Assembly: GCA_027029065.1 (NCBI GenBank)
Contig: JALVGO010000229.1
Coordinates: forward strand, 1 to 8,915
Direction of reading: 5' to 3'
DNA length: 8,915 bases
Source of the DNA: Sulfurovum sp.
GTDB lineage: Bacteria; Campylobacterota; Campylobacteria; Campylobacterales; Sulfurovaceae
Part shown: positions 7,122 to 8,915 of the stretch, piece by piece
Position numbering within the stretch: the stretch's first letter is position 1
Layout: every line of letters begins with the position of its first letter
Translations under genes and position numbers: made by a program
The notes under the pieces: generated by a model
The model's database searches: none
The model's input: only the letters and a program-made list of their open reading frames with translations
What the model was told of the DNA's origin: nothing

Positions 7122-7460
7122 ATGAATTTGCAAGAGAAATATCCAAAACTCTTTGAAAAACTGGAAGATAAAGAGGTTGAGTTGCGACACTTGCTCAATG
7201 TTGATGAAAATTATGAGGACTATGATTCGGAAGAGTTTGAGTTCGATGTAGAAGAGTACAATTATGTCATCTACATTGCTGAACCTATCCAGAAGGCATT
7301 GGGCAGTGCAAAGATGGAAGAGTTTATGGTGAAACTTGAGGCAAAGAGTGCTTTTGAGAACTTTGTGGCTTCTGAAATAGACCTCTATGGTGTAAAATCT
7401 GCATTGCGTGGTGATGAAATCGCCTCACTGATACTTGAACTGGTAGAAGAGATTGTATGA
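7122..7460 (+). CDS. Unknown acidic protein between napF and napL
   Basis: I do not recognise this protein. From the ATG at 7122 it has 112 residues. An in-frame ATG at 7065 would add 19, but it lies upstream of a hairpin and lacks a good ribosome site, whereas GGAG at 7110-7113 is 8 bases before 7122. By hand count there are 29 Asp/Glu against 11 Lys/Arg, and no Cys, so it holds no Fe-S cluster or haem. The most acidic part is residues 28-45, which contains ENYEDYDSEEFEF. The rest looks helical, with an amphipathic C-terminus (ASLILELVEEIV). There is no signal peptide or membrane span, so it should be cytoplasmic. Its stop overlaps the napL start (ATGA), so it is translated as part of the operon. 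A cytoplasmic chaperone or adaptor role beside NapF and NapD is possible but unproven. Confidence 0.8.
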   Translation: MNLQEKYPKLFEKLEDKEVELRHLLNVDENYEDYDSEEFEFDVEEYNYVIYIAEPIQKALGSAKMEEFMVKLEAKSAFENFVASEIDLYGVKSALRGDEIASLILELVEEIV

Positions 7461-8413
7461 TGAAAAGTCTGATAATATATTGTTTATTGAGTCTCTCTCT
7501 TTGGGCAACAGCTACATTTACCCCTGTTGCAAACATAGAGATCAACGGTACTGCAAAAGATATGGTTTTGCATGGTGATCATTTAGTGATCGCGACAGAT
7601 ATGGGACATATCGAGATATATGACATTACAAAAAGAGAGAAGATCAAAGAGATCGGTATTCCTGATGTGAAAGATTTTATGGGCGATATGATCCCTGCAC
7701 GGGTAATGAGTACAGATATGATAGATAATACCTATCTTCTTTTGAGTGACAGCGGCAAGGGAGGCTACTCCAACCTTCATCTTTATGATGGCAATCTTAC
7801 GCAAGTTCTCTCTGCAGATGATAAAGAGGCGATCATCAAGGCACGCTTTATTGACAAAAACCATATTCTGTTTGGTTATTTAAGCAATGAAGTAGCACTG
7901 TTTGATCTTAGAACAAAAAAAGAGGTTTACAGGGTGCAGTTAAGTGAGTCTAAATTTTCTGACTTTGCACTTAATGAAGAGAGAACCCAAGCTGTCTTTT
8001 CGTGCGAAAGTGGTGTGTTGAGTGTGGTGGAGACCAAAACCGGCAAAGTGCTTAAAGAGCTTGAAGGACAGAATGTTGATAATGTCTACAGGGTAGATTT
8101 TAAACATGGTATGGTTTCAGCAGCAGGACAGGACAGAAGAGGTGCATTGTATGATGTTGCTACCGGAAAAGGGAGTTATATACAGGGTGATTTTCTCATT
8201 TATGCAACGGCATTAAGCCCATTGGCGGATAAAGTAGCTTTTGCAATGGATGAAAAAAACAATATTTCTATTTATAATACCTCAAGCAAGTCAAAAACAG
8301 CATTGCTTAAAGGGCAAAAGAGTACACTCAATGTAATTATTTTCAAAGATGAGACACATCTCTATTCTGCCAGTGATGACAGTACAGTGATGGTGTGGGA
8401 ATTGAAAAAATAG
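7457..8413 (+). CDS. napL: NapL, periplasmic WD40-like beta-propeller accessory protein
   Basis: NapL is an accessory protein found in Campylobacterota nap operons; its exact role in nitrate reduction is unsettled. The 318-residue product has a Sec signal (hydrophobic 4-16, probable cleavage after ATA at about 19), so it should be periplasmic. WD40-like strand repeats are visible at about residues 45-57 (IATDMGHIEIYDI), 137-151, 179-192, 220-234, 260-274 and 302-316, the last being LYSASDDSTVMVWEL. This suggests a six- or seven-bladed propeller. No haem or Fe-S motif is present. The start is MMKS: ATG at 7457 or 7460, the first overlapping the preceding stop by 4 bases. Identification rests on the propeller repeats plus the position before napD. 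Confidence 0.85.
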   Translation: MMKSLIIYCLLSLSLWATATFTPVANIEINGTAKDMVLHGDHLVIATDMGHIEIYDITKREKIKEIGIPDVKDFMGDMIPARVMSTDMIDNTYLLLSDSGKGGYSNLHLYDGNLTQVLSADDKEAIIKARFIDKNHILFGYLSNEVALFDLRTKKEVYRVQLSESKFSDFALNEERTQAVFSCESGVLSVVETKTGKVLKELEGQNVDNVYRVDFKHGMVSAAGQDRRGALYDVATGKGSYIQGDFLIYATALSPLADKVAFAMDEKNNISIYNTSSKSKTALLKGQKSTLNVIIFKDETHLYSASDDSTVMVWELKK

Positions 8414-8439
8414 CTATAAAAAATTGTAAGGAGTGTAAA

Positions 8440-8799
8440 ATGAATGTATCCAGTATTGTAGTGCAGGCACTGCCAAAGCATATAGATAAACTGGTGGCTC
8501 AGTTTCAGGAAGCCGATTATGTTGACTACCATGTGCATGATAAAGAGAAGGGAAAAATTATTGTTACCATTGAGGGAAAAGGGGTTGAAGAGGAGATCGA
8601 GAAGCTTGTCAAGATACAGCAGATCCCTGAAGTCATTGCAGCAGATATGATGATGACCTATCAGGAGGATGAACTCGATGAAGAGATCAAGCGTCTGGAA
8701 GCAGAAAATCCTGTACCTGATGTACTGAATGATGACAATATTGACCCCAAAGATGTTGTTTACCACGGGGATCTTAGACATAAAAAGTTAGGGTTTTAG
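8440..8799 (+). CDS. napD: NapD, Tat-signal-binding chaperone for NapA
   Basis: NapD is a small cytoplasmic chaperone that binds the NapA twin-arginine signal peptide and holds back export until the cofactors are loaded. The 119-residue product begins MNVSSIVVQALP, the typical first strand of the ferredoxin-like NapD fold, followed by helix HIDKLVAQFQ, strand VDYHVHD and strand KGKIIVTIEG, with the second helix and last strand running to about residue 75 (VIAADMMMTY). An acidic tail of about 40 residues follows, which makes the protein longer than enterobacterial NapD. AAGGAG at 8428-8433 is 6 bases before this ATG. An in-frame ATG at 8395 lies inside napL and would add 15 residues with no ribosome site, so it was rejected. 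It is 26 bases after napL. Confidence 0.9.
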   Translation: MNVSSIVVQALPKHIDKLVAQFQEADYVDYHVHDKEKGKIIVTIEGKGVEEEIEKLVKIQQIPEVIAADMMMTYQEDELDEEIKRLEAENPVPDVLNDDNIDPKDVVYHGDLRHKKLGF

Positions 8800-8801
8800 C
8801 C

Positions 8802-8915
8802 ATGGCAGTCATCTTTGAATCCACTATCAAAACAAGTCCTATCGGGCGCTGGTATATCGAACTAGTCGATACGGAAAAACCCGATGCGGAGCCGGTTGTG
8901 GTACTCGATATCTAT
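8802..8915 (+). CDS. Unknown protein, 5' part only (runs off the window)
   Basis: An ATG at 8802, two bases after the napD stop, opens a frame of 38 codons that is still open at the window edge. The product begins MAVIFESTIKTSPIGRWYIE and ends ...VVVLDIY. AGGG at 8790-8793 could serve as a weak ribosome site. There is no signal peptide. The tight spacing suggests co-transcription with nap. I do not recognise the family from this fragment. Confidence 0.6.
   Translation, partial: MAVIFESTIKTSPIGRWYIELVDTEKPDAEPVVVLDIY

Noticed and set aside
1..8915. CRISPR arrays, tRNA or rRNA genes, transposases
   Set aside because: No spaced direct repeats, cloverleaf-like sequences, rRNA signatures or transposase motifs were seen on either strand.

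Overview
The window carries a nearly complete periplasmic nitrate reductase (Nap) operon, all on the + strand. The gene order is napA-napG-napH-(monohaem cytochrome c)-napB-napF-(unknown acidic ORF)-napL-napD. This is the napAGHBFLD arrangement known from Campylobacterota (the former Epsilonproteobacteria, such as Wolinella, Sulfurimonas and Sulfurovum). The presence of napL, the NapGH quinol-dehydrogenase pair and the absence of napC all fit that phylum. The moderate GC content and the c553-type cytochromes suggest a marine Sulfurovum- or Sulfurimonas-like organism, but this is an inference and the species cannot be fixed from the window.

Bases 1-174 hold what may be the last codons of an upstream gene, then three copies of a 7-bp tandem repeat, a hairpin with a T-tract, and a GC-rich REP-like palindrome. 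Bases 175-483 encode a small MIP18/DUF59 (SufT/PaaD-like) iron-sulfur assembly protein, closed by a hairpin at 482-506. The 236-base gap before napA contains a near-consensus FNR/CRP-type box (623-636), a plausible -10 element, a perfect 17-bp palindrome in the leader (675-691) and a strong ribosome binding site.

From 720 to 8799 the genes are tightly packed, several overlapping by 1-4 bases, so they are probably one transcript. NapG and NapH would oxidise menaquinol and pass electrons through iron-sulfur clusters to c-type cytochromes, then to NapA, which reduces nitrate to nitrite in the periplasm. NapF and NapD are cytoplasmic maturation factors for NapA, and NapL is a periplasmic beta-propeller accessory protein. 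A further ORF starts 2 bases after napD and runs off the right edge.

The two unusual points are in the electron-transfer and accessory parts. First, the NapB gene encodes an N-terminal monohaem c553-like domain fused to a normal dihaem NapB, giving a predicted trihaem protein. The gene just upstream is a free-standing copy of that same domain (about 72% identical by hand alignment), so the fusion looks like a product of tandem duplication. Second, a very acidic cysteine-free protein of about 112 residues that I do not recognise sits between napF and napL.
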